NCBI GenBank assembly: GCA_016865505.2
Contig: AP025252.1
Span: 2,170,001-2,234,000 of the forward strand
Length of the DNA stretch: 64,000 nucleotides
Origin: Bryobacterales bacterium F-183
Lineage (GTDB): Bacteria; Acidobacteriota; Terriglobia; Bryobacterales; Bryobacteraceae
Direction: 5' to 3'
In this document: piece after piece, positions 8,278 to 16,471 of the stretch
Position numbering within the stretch: position 1 is the first letter of the stretch
How the letters are laid out: the number at the start of each line of letters is the position of its first letter
Translations under genes and position numbers: made by a program
The notes under the pieces: generated by a model
Databases searched by the model: none
Told to the model about the DNA's origin: nothing
The model's input: only the letters and a program-made list of their open reading frames with translations

Positions 8278-8940
8278 TCAGTTTCGGTTGTTTTGGAAGA
8301 GCGCTGCTCCGGCGGCGCCTCCCAGGCTGGGGATGGTGGTGAGCATGACGAAGAAGGTCGCCAGGAGCATCACCATCGCTAGCGGGTTTTGCAGGAACTC
8401 GGTGACACGCTGTACTTCTGCCGCGTTCTGACCCTGCCGCTTGAGTTGTTCCTTCATCGTGTCGCTGAGGTCGCCGCTGGGGCTGAGGGCCGATACCAAG
8501 GTCAGGATGACCAGCGCGATCACAAACACAAATACACCGCAGATCCAGCCCATGCGTGCGCCGCTGATGACGGATACGCCAGTGCCGGTGCGCTGACGAT
8601 ACATGGCGACAGAGATGACGCCCGTGCCGAAGAGGCCTGCGAAGGCCAGAAGTACGCCGCCGGGGAGGATCGCGAGCAGGTTGATGAGCACGTACATGGG
8701 GCCGGCGAGAAGCGCGGCGATGCGTACGGCAACCTTGTTCTGAAAGCCGATTTCCGGTTGCGCCGGCGGAGGAACCGTTGCCGTGTCATCCGTGTTGCTG
8801 GCAGGTAGCGGGGGTGGAGCGATCTCAGCGGCTACCTGCTGTTCATAGGCGCGATCTTCCTCGCGAACCGGTCTCCCGCATTTGTGACAAAAGCGGGCAT
8901 CGGGCACGAGTTCTACGCCGCACGTACAGAATTCCGGCAC
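8278..8940 (-). CDS. zinc-ribbon membrane protein
   Basis: 220 residues. The N terminus is a zinc ribbon with cysteines at 'FCTCG' and 'FCHKCGRPV'. A Pro-rich linker (about 40-62) leads to a membrane part with helices near residues 70-92, 95-112, 130-152 and 190-215; the loop between the last two is charged ('SDTMKEQLKRQGQNAAEV'). Such double-domain proteins are common in Acidobacteriota and Chloroflexota and have no assigned role. It is convergent with the Tat protein gene and divergent from the dehydrogenase gene. Confidence 0.7.
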   Translation of the reverse strand: MPEFCTCGVELVPDARFCHKCGRPVREEDRAYEQQVAAEIAPPPLPASNTDDTATVPPPAQPEIGFQNKVAVRIAALLAGPMYVLINLLAILPGGVLLAFAGLFGTGVISVAMYRQRTGTGVSVISGARMGWICGVFVFVIALVILTLVSALSPSGDLSDTMKEQLKRQGQNAAEVQRVTEFLQNPLAMVMLLATFFVMLTTIPSLGGAAGAALFQNNRN

Positions 8941-8978
8941 GCTTCCAGTGTAGCGCCGTATGCTAGAAGTTACCGCTC

Positions 8979-9947
8979 ATGCCATCTACTACTTTGCTCG
9001 TCCTCGGCGATCCTAGTGCGTCGCATTTGAAGTTGCTTGCCCGCCTTCCTGAGGAGACCAACATCACGGTTACGGCCGATGTCGAGAAGGCCCGTGAACA
9101 TGCTCCGGACGCGGACGCGATTTTGACGGATATGGGTCGCGCCAAGCTGCTGATGGGGGCGTTTCCGCTGGCGAAGAAGCTGAAGTGGGTACACTCGCTG
9201 TCGGCCGGTGTGGAGACGCTGCTGTTTCCGGAGATGCTGGCAAGCTCTGTACCGCTGACCAACGGCCGCGGGGCGTACAAGAGGTCCCTTGCGGAGTTTG
9301 TGGTGTACGGCTGTATGTTCTTTGCCAAGGATACGCGGCGGTTGCTGCGGCAGCAGGCGGAAGGCCGCTGGGAGCAGTACTACATGGAAGAGATCCACGG
9401 CAAGACGCTGGGCATCGTTGGGTACGGCGAGATCGGGCGTGCGTCGGCTGCTGCGGCGTCGGCGCTGGGCATGAAGGTGCTGGCGATGCGGCGGCGACCT
9501 GAGTTGTCGGCGGGGGATTCGTACATCCAGGGTGTGTACGGCAAGGATCAACTGCACGAGATGCTCAAGCAGTGCGATTACATCTGCGTTGCGGCCCCGA
9601 ATGCGAAGGATGCGATCGGGCTGATTGGCGCGGCGGAGTTCGCGGTGATGAAGCCGAATGCGGTGATCATCAATGTGGGCCGTGGTCCGGTGATTGATGA
9701 AGCGGCGATGATCGACGCGCTGCAATCGAAGAAGATTCGTGGTGCGGCGCTGGACGTGTTCGATGTCGAGCCGCTGCCTGCGGGGCATGCGTTCTATTCG
9801 CTCGAGAATGTTCTGTTGTCGCCGCACTGCGCGGATCGCGTGGATGGGTGGCTTGAGATGGCGATGGAAGTGTTTCTGGACAACTTTGAGCGCTTCACGA
9901 CGGGCAACGAACTAATCAACATCGTGGATAAGAAGGCGGGGTACTGA
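8979..9947 (+). CDS. D-2-hydroxyacid dehydrogenase
   Basis: 322 residues. The Rossmann motif is 'GIVGYGEIGRASAAAASALG', and the C-terminal catalytic pattern is present: Arg in 'VIINVGRGPVIDE', Glu in 'LDVFDVEPLP', and His in 'LLSPHCAD'. The family reduces 2-keto acids to D-2-hydroxyacids with NAD(P)H, including D-lactate, D-glycerate and phosphoglycerate enzymes. It is followed by a single base and then the start of a PLP-dependent lyase/racemase, so the two are probably one transcript acting on related hydroxy- or amino acids. Substrate not determined; it is shorter than SerA and lacks an ACT domain. Confidence 0.88.
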   Translation: MPSTTLLVLGDPSASHLKLLARLPEETNITVTADVEKAREHAPDADAILTDMGRAKLLMGAFPLAKKLKWVHSLSAGVETLLFPEMLASSVPLTNGRGAYKRSLAEFVVYGCMFFAKDTRRLLRQQAEGRWEQYYMEEIHGKTLGIVGYGEIGRASAAAASALGMKVLAMRRRPELSAGDSYIQGVYGKDQLHEMLKQCDYICVAAPNAKDAIGLIGAAEFAVMKPNAVIINVGRGPVIDEAAMIDALQSKKIRGAALDVFDVEPLPAGHAFYSLENVLLSPHCADRVDGWLEMAMEVFLDNFERFTTGNELINIVDKKAGY

Positions 9948-9948
9948 G

Positions 9949-10902
9949 TTGGCGGGTACGGTTACGTTAGAGGCGATCCGCGAGGCAGCAGCGCGGATCC
10001 AGGGGGAAGTGAAGCGGACGCCGGTGATGACGTCGCGCGGGTTCAATGAACGGTCCGGCGTGGAGGCGTTCTTGAAGTGCGAGAACCTGCAGACCAGCGG
10101 GTCCTTCAAAATCCGCGGGGCGACGAACTTTGTACGGTCTTTGACGGCGGAGCAGTTGGCAAAAGGCGTTGTGGCGTTTTCGTCCGGCAATCACGCGCAG
10201 GCTGTCGCTACGGCAGCGCGGAAAGCTGGCGCGAAGGCGACGGTGGTGATGCCGCTGGACGCGCCGAAGGCCAAGGTGGAAGCCACGCGCGACCAGGGCG
10301 CGACCATCGTGCAGTACGACCGATTGAAGGACGATCGTGAAGCGATTGGCCGGAAGATTTCGGAAGATACGGGCGCGACGTTGATTCCTCCGTACGACCA
10401 TCCGATGACGGTGATCGGGCAGGGGACTTGTGGCTTGGAACTGATGGAAGAGGTTCCGGATCTGGATGCGATCGTTGTATGTACGGGTGGCGGTGGTTTG
10501 CTTTCGGGTTGCGCGACGGCGGCGCGGGGCATACGGTCTGATGTGCGTGTGTTTGGAGTAGAACCAGAACTTGCCAACGACTGGTACTTGTCCATGCAAG
10601 CGGGCAAACCGGTGGCTGTGGACCCGTCGAGTACTATCGCGGATGGACTGCGTACTCCCCAGCCCGGCAAAGTGACTTTCCCGATCGTGCAGGAGCTTGT
10701 CGAAGGCATTTTGCTGGTGTCCGAACAAGAGATCAAGGACACGGTGAAGTACTTGATTTCACGTTTGAAAATCGTCGCGGAGCCTAGTGGCGCGGCGGCT
10801 GCGGCGGCAGTGCTGTACGGCAAGTTGCCGGCCGGTATCAAACGCGTGGGCATTACGATTTCGGGCGGTAACGTCGACTGGGATCTATTACAAAAGTTCT
10901 AA
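9949..10902 (+). CDS. PLP fold-type II ammonia-lyase or racemase (threonine/serine/hydroxyaspartate)
   Basis: 317 residues, TTG start one base after the preceding stop codon. The PLP lysine is in 'LQTSGSFKIRGATNF'; the phosphate loop is 'CTGGGGLLSG'; the ring-contact motif is 'TISGGNVDWDLL'. Length and lack of a C-terminal ACT domain match catabolic threonine dehydratase, serine racemase or threo-3-hydroxyaspartate ammonia-lyase rather than biosynthetic IlvA. The 'SGGNVD' ending is typical of the serine racemase/hydroxyaspartate group. It acts in the cytoplasm, removing ammonia from hydroxyamino acids to give keto acids, which the adjacent dehydrogenase could reduce. The pairing is inference. 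Confidence 0.88.
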   Translation: MAGTVTLEAIREAAARIQGEVKRTPVMTSRGFNERSGVEAFLKCENLQTSGSFKIRGATNFVRSLTAEQLAKGVVAFSSGNHAQAVATAARKAGAKATVVMPLDAPKAKVEATRDQGATIVQYDRLKDDREAIGRKISEDTGATLIPPYDHPMTVIGQGTCGLELMEEVPDLDAIVVCTGGGGLLSGCATAARGIRSDVRVFGVEPELANDWYLSMQAGKPVAVDPSSTIADGLRTPQPGKVTFPIVQELVEGILLVSEQEIKDTVKYLISRLKIVAEPSGAAAAAAVLYGKLPAGIKRVGITISGGNVDWDLLQKF

Positions 10903-11014
10903 GGACCGTTCAGAAGCGTGGGACTCTGGGTCTAAGCGCAGAATAGCTCGACAGTACTCTTCTTGCCTCCCCCAACTGGCCAGTATTCTTCCATCAGGAA
11001 AGAACATACTGGAC

Positions 11015-11668
11015 ATGCTCAAGGGCCTTTTACAAGCTTTTACCGCTGGGGTTTTGCTGGCGGCTTCGGTTGGGAGCGCTAACGCTTCCAGCATTACGGT
11101 GACGGGCATCGGTTATGGATACACCAACGTGCCGATGTTGTTGAACGGATCGACCACAGTGACCAACGAGTATGCCGTGCAGATCCTGGTGAATGTTGGG
11201 ACCAGGCCGTACATCGCGTACTGCGTGGACCTGTTCACCGGGATTGGCTATGACACGTACAACACCACGATTGGGAATGCGATGTCGTACATAAACGGTT
11301 TGCGGTTGGCTTGGGTGTACACGACGTATGCCGGCGGCGTAACGAATAACGATCAGGCTGCGGCGATTCAGTTGGCGATGTGGGACATCGTGCACGATAA
11401 CGGCGATGGTCTGGCAGCGGGTAACATCCGGGTGCAGGCTGGATATTCACCGACGGTGGTGAATCAGGCGAACTCGATCATCGCGGCGAGCCTGGGGCAG
11501 ACCTCGTACAATGCGACGTTTCTGCACAACACCGTGATCAGCTCTGGCGCGCCTGCGCAGACGCTGATTACCGCGTATGCCGCGCAGATTCCTGAGCCGT
11601 CCTCGATGGCGCTGATGGGCGTGGGCAGCCTGCTGACGCTGTTTGGATGGTTCCGCCGCAAGAAGTAA
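11015..11668 (+). CDS. PEP-CTERM surface protein with a thioester-type domain
   Basis: 217 residues. Signal peptide MLKGLLQAFTAGVLLAASVGSANA. The C terminus (192-217) is a textbook PEP-CTERM tail: IPEP, a hydrophobic helix, then RRKK, which is cut by an exosortase/archaeosortase-type enzyme. No exosortase gene is in the window. The body carries 'YIAYCVDLF' (Cys70) and 'AAAIQLAMWDIV' (Gln119); this pair matches the Cys and Gln blocks of thioester domains that form an internal Cys-Gln bond in Gram-positive adhesins. Covalent host or matrix binding would follow from that, but the bond is inferred. The ATG at 11015 opens the signal peptide; a longer frame upstream belongs to the previous gene's shadow. 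Confidence 0.82.
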   Translation: MLKGLLQAFTAGVLLAASVGSANASSITVTGIGYGYTNVPMLLNGSTTVTNEYAVQILVNVGTRPYIAYCVDLFTGIGYDTYNTTIGNAMSYINGLRLAWVYTTYAGGVTNNDQAAAIQLAMWDIVHDNGDGLAAGNIRVQAGYSPTVVNQANSIIAASLGQTSYNATFLHNTVISSGAPAQTLITAYAAQIPEPSSMALMGVGSLLTLFGWFRRKK

Positions 11669-11696
11669 GGTCCTGAAGCCGCTACAATCCACGTTA

Positions 11697-12569
11697 GTGG
11701 AAAACGTCTTATCCCGCAGACAGCTGCTGCAACTGAGCGTTGCAGCAAGCGCCGCCTCTGTCTCTCGCAATTCCTTGTTTGCGAGGGGCAGAGGCATTCG
11801 TGTTGGTGTCACGGATTGGAATCTGAAGCTCGCGTCGCAGCCGGAGGCCTTGGGCTTGGCGAAGCGCATCGGCTTTGCCGGGTTGCAGGTGTCGCTGGGC
11901 AGGGTTCCGGTGCGCGGACAGTTGCCGCTGACCAACTCCAGGTTCCAACTGCTGTATCAGGCCGAGTCGATGAAGGTAGAGATGCCGATCAACGCCACGT
12001 GTCTGGATATTCTGCATGTCAACTTCCTGAAGAGTGACAAGCTGGCGTTGCAATGGCTGGCCGAGGGGATTGAGGCGACGAAAGCGCTGGAAGCCCAGGT
12101 GATGCTGTTGCCGTTCTTCAACAAAGGAGCGATTGAGACGCCGGCGGAGAAAGAGTACGTGGCGGATGTGCTGCGCGAGTTTGCGCCTGCGGCCGAGAAG
12201 GCGAAGGTGATACTGGCGCTGGAGAACACGCTGTCGGCGGCGGACAATGCGTGGATTATGGACCGTACGCGGTCGAAGGCTGTGAAGGTTTACTACGACA
12301 CGTACAATTCGCACAAGGCTGGGTACGACATCTACAAAGAGATCCGGTGGCTGACGTCGAAGCGGATCGCACAGGTGCACTTCAAAGACAAAGGCTACCT
12401 GGGTGAGGGCGAGGTGGACTTTAATCGCGTGGTCCGGTCACTGGCCGATGCGGATTACAGCAGTTGGGCGAATCTGGAGACGCCGTCGCCGTCAGGCAAT
12501 GTAGAGGCGGATATGCGGCGGAACTTCATCTTCATCAAGGGCGTGATCGAGCGGGCCCCGAAGGCTTAG
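11697..12569 (+). CDS. Tat-exported sugar phosphate isomerase/epimerase-like TIM barrel
   Basis: About 290 residues from a GTG at 11697; an ATG at 11643 lies inside the preceding gene and is less likely. A twin-arginine leader ('SRRQLLQLSVAASAASVS') is followed by the xylose-isomerase-like barrel: 'VGVTDWNL', 'AKRIGFAGLQVSLG', 'VILALENTL', 'KVYYDTYNSHKAGYDIYKEI', 'IAQVHFKDKGYLGEGEVDF'. The Glu, Asp, His and Glu positions of the metal site appear in 'ALENT', 'YYDTYN', 'VHFKD' and 'NLETPS'. Secreted members of this family are frequent in Acidobacteriota and Planctomycetota; substrate is unknown. A TACAAT sequence lies 10 bases before the GTG and could be a -10 element, which would make the mRNA nearly leaderless. 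Confidence 0.8.
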   Translation: MENVLSRRQLLQLSVAASAASVSRNSLFARGRGIRVGVTDWNLKLASQPEALGLAKRIGFAGLQVSLGRVPVRGQLPLTNSRFQLLYQAESMKVEMPINATCLDILHVNFLKSDKLALQWLAEGIEATKALEAQVMLLPFFNKGAIETPAEKEYVADVLREFAPAAEKAKVILALENTLSAADNAWIMDRTRSKAVKVYYDTYNSHKAGYDIYKEIRWLTSKRIAQVHFKDKGYLGEGEVDFNRVVRSLADADYSSWANLETPSPSGNVEADMRRNFIFIKGVIERAPKA

Positions 12570-12570
12570 G

Positions 12571-13935
12571 ATGAAGGACCTGTTGTTTGATGCCGCGTCG
12601 CGTGCGGTCCGGTTTTTGGATGAGAATGCGGAGGCTCCGGTAGCGGCGTCTGGTGCGGCTGTACAGGGTCTGGACGCGTTGCGAGGCTCCTTGCCGGATG
12701 CCGGGTTGCCTGCCGCCGATGTGGTTGCGACATTGGACGCGATCGGGTCGCCTGCGACCACGCGCAATTCCGGGCCCAGGTACTTTGGCTTTGTCACCGG
12801 AGGTACGCTGCCTGCGGCTTTGGCGGCGAACTGGATGGCGACGGCCTGGGACCAGAATGCAGCAATGCACGTGATGAGCCCTGTCGCATCGGTGCTGGAG
12901 GAGGTCGCACTGCAGTGGGTGGCGGAGGCGATGCATTTGCCCGCTGCCGGCGGTGTGTTCACTACGGGCGCGACGATGGCGAACTTCACGTGTCTGGCAG
13001 CGGCGCGGCATGCGGTGTTGGCCAAGGCTGGCTGGGATGTGGAACGCGACGGCTTGTTTGGCGCTCCGCCGATTACCGTGATTGTTGGCGCAGAGGCTCA
13101 TGCGACTCTGTTCAAATCCCTGGCGATGCTGGGGCTGGGACGGGAACGCGTGGTGCGCGTGCCGGTGGATGATCAGGGTCGCATGGTGGCGAGTGCGATG
13201 CCTGCGATTGGCGATGGTCCCACGATTGTGTGTCTGCAAGCGGGGAATGTGAATAGCGGCGCGTTTGATCCGGCAGCGGAGATTGTGGCGCAGCGTGGCA
13301 GCAATACCTGGGTGCATGTGGATGGCGCGTTTGGCATCTGGGCGCTGGCCTCGCCTGAGAAAGCGCATCTGGCAGCGGGGTACGAGCTTGCCGATTCGTG
13401 GGCCACCGACGGTCACAAATGGTTGAACGTGTCGTACGACTGCGGGATCGCTTTGGTGCGTGATGCGAATGCGCTGGCGCATGCGATGGCGATCTCGGCC
13501 GCGTATTTGTCCACGGCAAGTACGCAGCGCGAAGGAATGCACTGGGGTCCGGAATCGTCGCGCAAAGCACGTGGGATTGAGGTTTGGGCGGCGATGCGGT
13601 CACTCGGCAGGCAAGGCTTGGCGGAGATGATCGCCGGGTGCTGCCGGCATGCGTCGAGGTTTGCGGCGAGGCTCACCGACGTGGGCTTTGCGGTGATGAA
13701 TCGTGTCGAACTGAATCAGGTTGTGGTGTCCTTCGGGACAGACGACGAGACGCGGGCGGTGATCGCAGCGATTCAGAACGACGGTACGTGCTGGTGTGGC
13801 GCGACGGTTTGGAAAGGCCGCGCGGCGATGCGAATCAGCGTATCTTCCTGGATGACCAGCGAGGCGGACGTGGAGCGTAGTGCGGACGCGATGATTGCTG
13901 TCGCGAGGCGCGTATTGTCAGGCAGCCGAGCGTAA
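12571..13935 (+). CDS. PLP-dependent decarboxylase (group II, DDC-like)
   Basis: 454 residues, starting 1 base after the preceding stop. Group II decarboxylase features: 'SPRYFGFVTGG'-type N-terminal block ('GPRYFGFVTGGTLPAALAANWM'), 'GVFTTGATMANFTCLAAARH', 'WVHVDGAFGIWALASPEKAHL', and the PLP lysine in 'SWATDGHKWLNVSYDCGIALVRD'. This family includes aromatic amino acid, glutamate and tyrosine decarboxylases and also some aldehyde-forming enzymes. The substrate cannot be read from sequence. Its 3' end overlaps the convergent thioredoxin-like gene by 18 bases. Close packing with the TIM-barrel gene suggests co-transcription, but one is exported and the other cytoplasmic. Confidence 0.87.
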   Translation: MKDLLFDAASRAVRFLDENAEAPVAASGAAVQGLDALRGSLPDAGLPAADVVATLDAIGSPATTRNSGPRYFGFVTGGTLPAALAANWMATAWDQNAAMHVMSPVASVLEEVALQWVAEAMHLPAAGGVFTTGATMANFTCLAAARHAVLAKAGWDVERDGLFGAPPITVIVGAEAHATLFKSLAMLGLGRERVVRVPVDDQGRMVASAMPAIGDGPTIVCLQAGNVNSGAFDPAAEIVAQRGSNTWVHVDGAFGIWALASPEKAHLAAGYELADSWATDGHKWLNVSYDCGIALVRDANALAHAMAISAAYLSTASTQREGMHWGPESSRKARGIEVWAAMRSLGRQGLAEMIAGCCRHASRFAARLTDVGFAVMNRVELNQVVVSFGTDDETRAVIAAIQNDGTCWCGATVWKGRAAMRISVSSWMTSEADVERSADAMIAVARRVLSGSRA

Positions 13936-14403
13936 GCCGGCGTTGCTCAGCAGGTCCCGCAGGGCGATGGTGCCGCCTGCGCCATCCTGATTGCCGACGA
14001 TGTAGCCATTGCGGTTGATAACGACGTACTTGGGAAAGCCCGGTGCGTCGAAGATCTCTGCGAGGTTGGTATCGTTCTCGAGCACGATGTTGACGGCTCT
14101 GGGGCTGCCTGCGAGGTACTCCTTGACCTTGATGCGATCTTCGCCGGAGTTGACTGCAAGTACAACTAAGCCTTGGGCGGCAAATTCTGCGGCGATCTTG
14201 TCCACTGCCGGTTGATCCTTACGGCAGAAGCCACACCAGGTGGCCCAATACTGAATCAGGATCACGCGGCCATGCAGGTTCTGGTTGTTGAAGGCCTTGC
14301 CTTCGAGGCTCTTGGCGTGGAACTTCGGCATCGGCTTGCCGAGGGTCTGGCCCTTGGCCGCCAGTGCGATGGGAGCAAGCAGAAAGAGGTCTCTACGGCG
14401 CAT
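13918..14403 (-). CDS. TlpA/ResA-like thioredoxin-fold protein
   Basis: 161 residues. N-terminal export signal of Tat-like form (MRRRDLFLLAPIALAA). The redoxin domain shows 'GRVILIQYWATWCGFCRKDQP', with the active CxxC as WCGFC, and the cis-proline in 'APGFPKYVVINRNG'. These periplasmic proteins reduce disulfides, for example in cytochrome c maturation, or sense redox state. The start at 14403 opens the leader; an upstream ATG at 14430 would overlap the kinase gene. The gene overlaps the 3' end of the decarboxylase gene on the other strand and starts before the kinase stop (14408) by only a few bases, so it is probably the second gene of the kinase transcript. Confidence 0.87.
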   Translation of the reverse strand: MRRRDLFLLAPIALAAKGQTLGKPMPKFHAKSLEGKAFNNQNLHGRVILIQYWATWCGFCRKDQPAVDKIAAEFAAQGLVVLAVNSGEDRIKVKEYLAGSPRAVNIVLENDTNLAEIFDAPGFPKYVVINRNGYIVGNQDGAGGTIALRDLLSNAGLRSAA

Positions 14404-14407
14404 ACGT

Positions 14408-15409
14408 CTATCGTATGAACTGTAGCGCAACGACAGCGATCAAGACGATGACGATGACCACCGCCAAGCCCGCGACCGCGATGAGCGCACCCGGGGACTG
14501 CATAAAGCCGGGTAGCGACTTCACCCATTCCGGTGTGTCGCCGCTTGCTCCGCCGCCCGAAGGCTTTTTGATCTGCGACTTGCCGGACGACGACGGGTTC
14601 TGCAGGATGCGTTCGATTTCCGAGCACACCACGGCAAAGCTCTGGGGGCGTTCAGCAGCGTTCTTGGCCGTGCAGGCCGCGACGAGATTGAAGATCGATT
14701 CGGGTACGTTCGATGCCTGAAGCGGAACCAGGTTCAACGGCTCATACAGGATCGCGCTGAAGATTTTTTCGACGGTTTCGCCGCTGATCGGCTTGGCGCC
14801 AGCGAGCATTTCGTACAGCATGACGCCGAACGCGTAGATGTCGACGGAGTGCGTCACCTGCTGGCCAAGGACCTGTTCGGGGGCCATATAGTACGGCGTG
14901 CCCAAGGTAAAGCCGGCGCGGGTGAGCGCCATTCCTTCGCTCTTGGCGATGCCGAAGTCCATGAGCTTTACCGAGCCGGACTTGTCGATGTGGATGTTTT
15001 CCGGCTTGATGTCGCGATGGATGATCTTCTTTTGGTGGATGTGTTCCAGAGAGCGGCCGATTTGCAGGGCATAGCCGAGCTTCCGGTTGAGATCGCCGAT
15101 GTGGTGGTTCTTGATGGCGTCGCGAAGGCTTTCGCCCACCAGGAATTCCATCACCATAAAGGGCTTGCCGGCTTCTTCACCGAAGTCGAACACGCTGATG
15201 ATGTTGGGGTGCGAGATGTTGCTGGCGACGCGGGCTTCCTGAAGGAAGCGGGCCTTGGCTTCGGGGTCCTGAACGCCTTGAGCGGTGAGGATCTTTACCG
15301 CCACTTGGCGTCCCAGCACGGTGTCCTGGGCGCGGTAGACATGGCTCATACCGCCGCCTAGAAATTCCTGCAACTCGTACTTACCGATCCTGGCCGGAAG
15401 CTGCAACAC
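14408..15409 (-). CDS. Ser/Thr protein kinase with one C-terminal membrane helix
   Basis: 333 residues. Hanks-type kinase: glycine loop 'FLGGGMSHVYRAQD', ATP lysine 'QVAVKIL', catalytic loop 'IIHRDIKPENIHI', 'KLMDFGIA' and 'GTPYYMAPEQVLG'. The kinase domain fills residues 8-270. A Ser/Gly-rich linker follows, then one membrane helix (about 305-330: 'SPGALIAVAGLAVVIVIVLIAVVAL') with almost no periplasmic part, so this is a PknB-like kinase without a PASTA or other sensor domain. It sits after a HEAT-repeat gene and before a thioredoxin-like gene on the same strand. Substrates unknown. Confidence 0.93.
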   Translation of the reverse strand: MLQLPARIGKYELQEFLGGGMSHVYRAQDTVLGRQVAVKILTAQGVQDPEAKARFLQEARVASNISHPNIISVFDFGEEAGKPFMVMEFLVGESLRDAIKNHHIGDLNRKLGYALQIGRSLEHIHQKKIIHRDIKPENIHIDKSGSVKLMDFGIAKSEGMALTRAGFTLGTPYYMAPEQVLGQQVTHSVDIYAFGVMLYEMLAGAKPISGETVEKIFSAILYEPLNLVPLQASNVPESIFNLVAACTAKNAAERPQSFAVVCSEIERILQNPSSSGKSQIKKPSGGGASGDTPEWVKSLPGFMQSPGALIAVAGLAVVIVIVLIAVVALQFIR

Positions 15410-15450
15410 GATAAATGGTTCCCTTTATGGTACGGACGGCTCTAACTATA

Positions 15451-16437
15451 TTAGTCTACTCCGTCTTCCGCAGAACGCTCGGCGAGTAGGAGAACGCGGG
15501 CAATCTCCTTCCGTTCGCCAGCGATTTCCTGTAGCCGCCCGAAGATGCGCGGGTCGTGCCGGTGGATTGACAGAGCTTTGGCGGCGGCTTGGGCCGTCGA
15601 CGACGTTTCGTTTGCCACCAAGTCGTATAGAAAATCTAGTCCCTTCTGGGTGCGGCTCATCGATAGCGCTTCGAGGATTCGTGTGCGCATGGTGGATGAT
15701 GCGGTGCGCTGCCACTTGTCGTGCAGGACCTCAAACACGCGTTCATCGCGAACGGAGCCAAGAGCGATGGCGGCAGCTTCGCTTCTGCCCGGGGTGCTCG
15801 ATTCCAACTGCTGCAGAACGGTGTCCACGCTGCGTGAGAACGAAGCCGCGAGCATCGCTGCCATGCATTCGGAGAGGACGTCGGGCTCTTCGTCGCCGCA
15901 ATAGAGCTTGAGTTTGAGTAGTGGAATCGCGACATCGCCGGTGGTGGCGCAACTGATCGCACGAGCAGCGCTGCTACGGACGGTGGGCGAATCGTCGGCG
16001 AGGAGGCGTACGAGGTCGTCGAGGACATCGGGGCGGCGGATCTGCGAGAGTCCCATGGCGCAGATGCCCCGTAAGGCTTGGGCAGAGTCCGTCGGCGTAC
16101 CGAAGCCGCCTTCTGGTTGCTTGTGCCGCGAACCTTTGGCGTAGACGTCGTAGTGGTGCTGGTCGAGTGCGTAGAGAGCTTTGGCGATGGCGGTGGTCGC
16201 TTCGCAGCCGCGGTCGTGCTTAGGTGCGTCGGTAAGGAAGCGGTGGAACGCTTGCACCAGTTGCGGCGCGAGATGGAGGAGTTGAGCCTCTTCGATGAGC
16301 GAAGCTGCGCGCGCCGCTGCATAGTTCGATGGCTCTGACAGGATTTCTGTGAGAGTCTCGGTGGCGCTGGGCGAGTTTGGTGCGTGGCGGAGGACGCGTA
16401 GCTGATCGAGGCGCCTCTGCGTACGGTCGCGCTTCAT
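15451..16437 (-). CDS. HEAT-repeat protein
   Basis: 328 residues built of helical pairs, with HEAT/PBS-lyase-like motifs such as 'VLDDLVRLLADDSPTVRSSAARAISCATTGDVAIPLLKLKL', 'RSEAAAIALGSVRDERVFEVLHDKW' and 'STAQAAAKALSIHRHDPRIFGRLQEIA'. Such repeats form scaffolds for protein binding. No signal peptide, so cytoplasmic. It lies 41 bases upstream of the Ser/Thr kinase on the same strand and may be its partner or target; that link is only positional. Confidence 0.75.
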   Translation of the reverse strand: MKRDRTQRRLDQLRVLRHAPNSPSATETLTEILSEPSNYAAARAASLIEEAQLLHLAPQLVQAFHRFLTDAPKHDRGCEATTAIAKALYALDQHHYDVYAKGSRHKQPEGGFGTPTDSAQALRGICAMGLSQIRRPDVLDDLVRLLADDSPTVRSSAARAISCATTGDVAIPLLKLKLYCGDEEPDVLSECMAAMLAASFSRSVDTVLQQLESSTPGRSEAAAIALGSVRDERVFEVLHDKWQRTASSTMRTRILEALSMSRTQKGLDFLYDLVANETSSTAQAAAKALSIHRHDPRIFGRLQEIAGERKEIARVLLLAERSAEDGVD

Positions 16438-16471
16438 TCGAGTTCAGGGTAACTGGTATCTTCAACCCTAG

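Noticed and set aside
10975-10984. 10-bp palindrome ACTGGCCAGT upstream of the PEP-CTERM gene
   Set aside because: It is short and single. I looked for a sigma-54 type -24/-12 element known from some PEP-CTERM genes and found no clear match.
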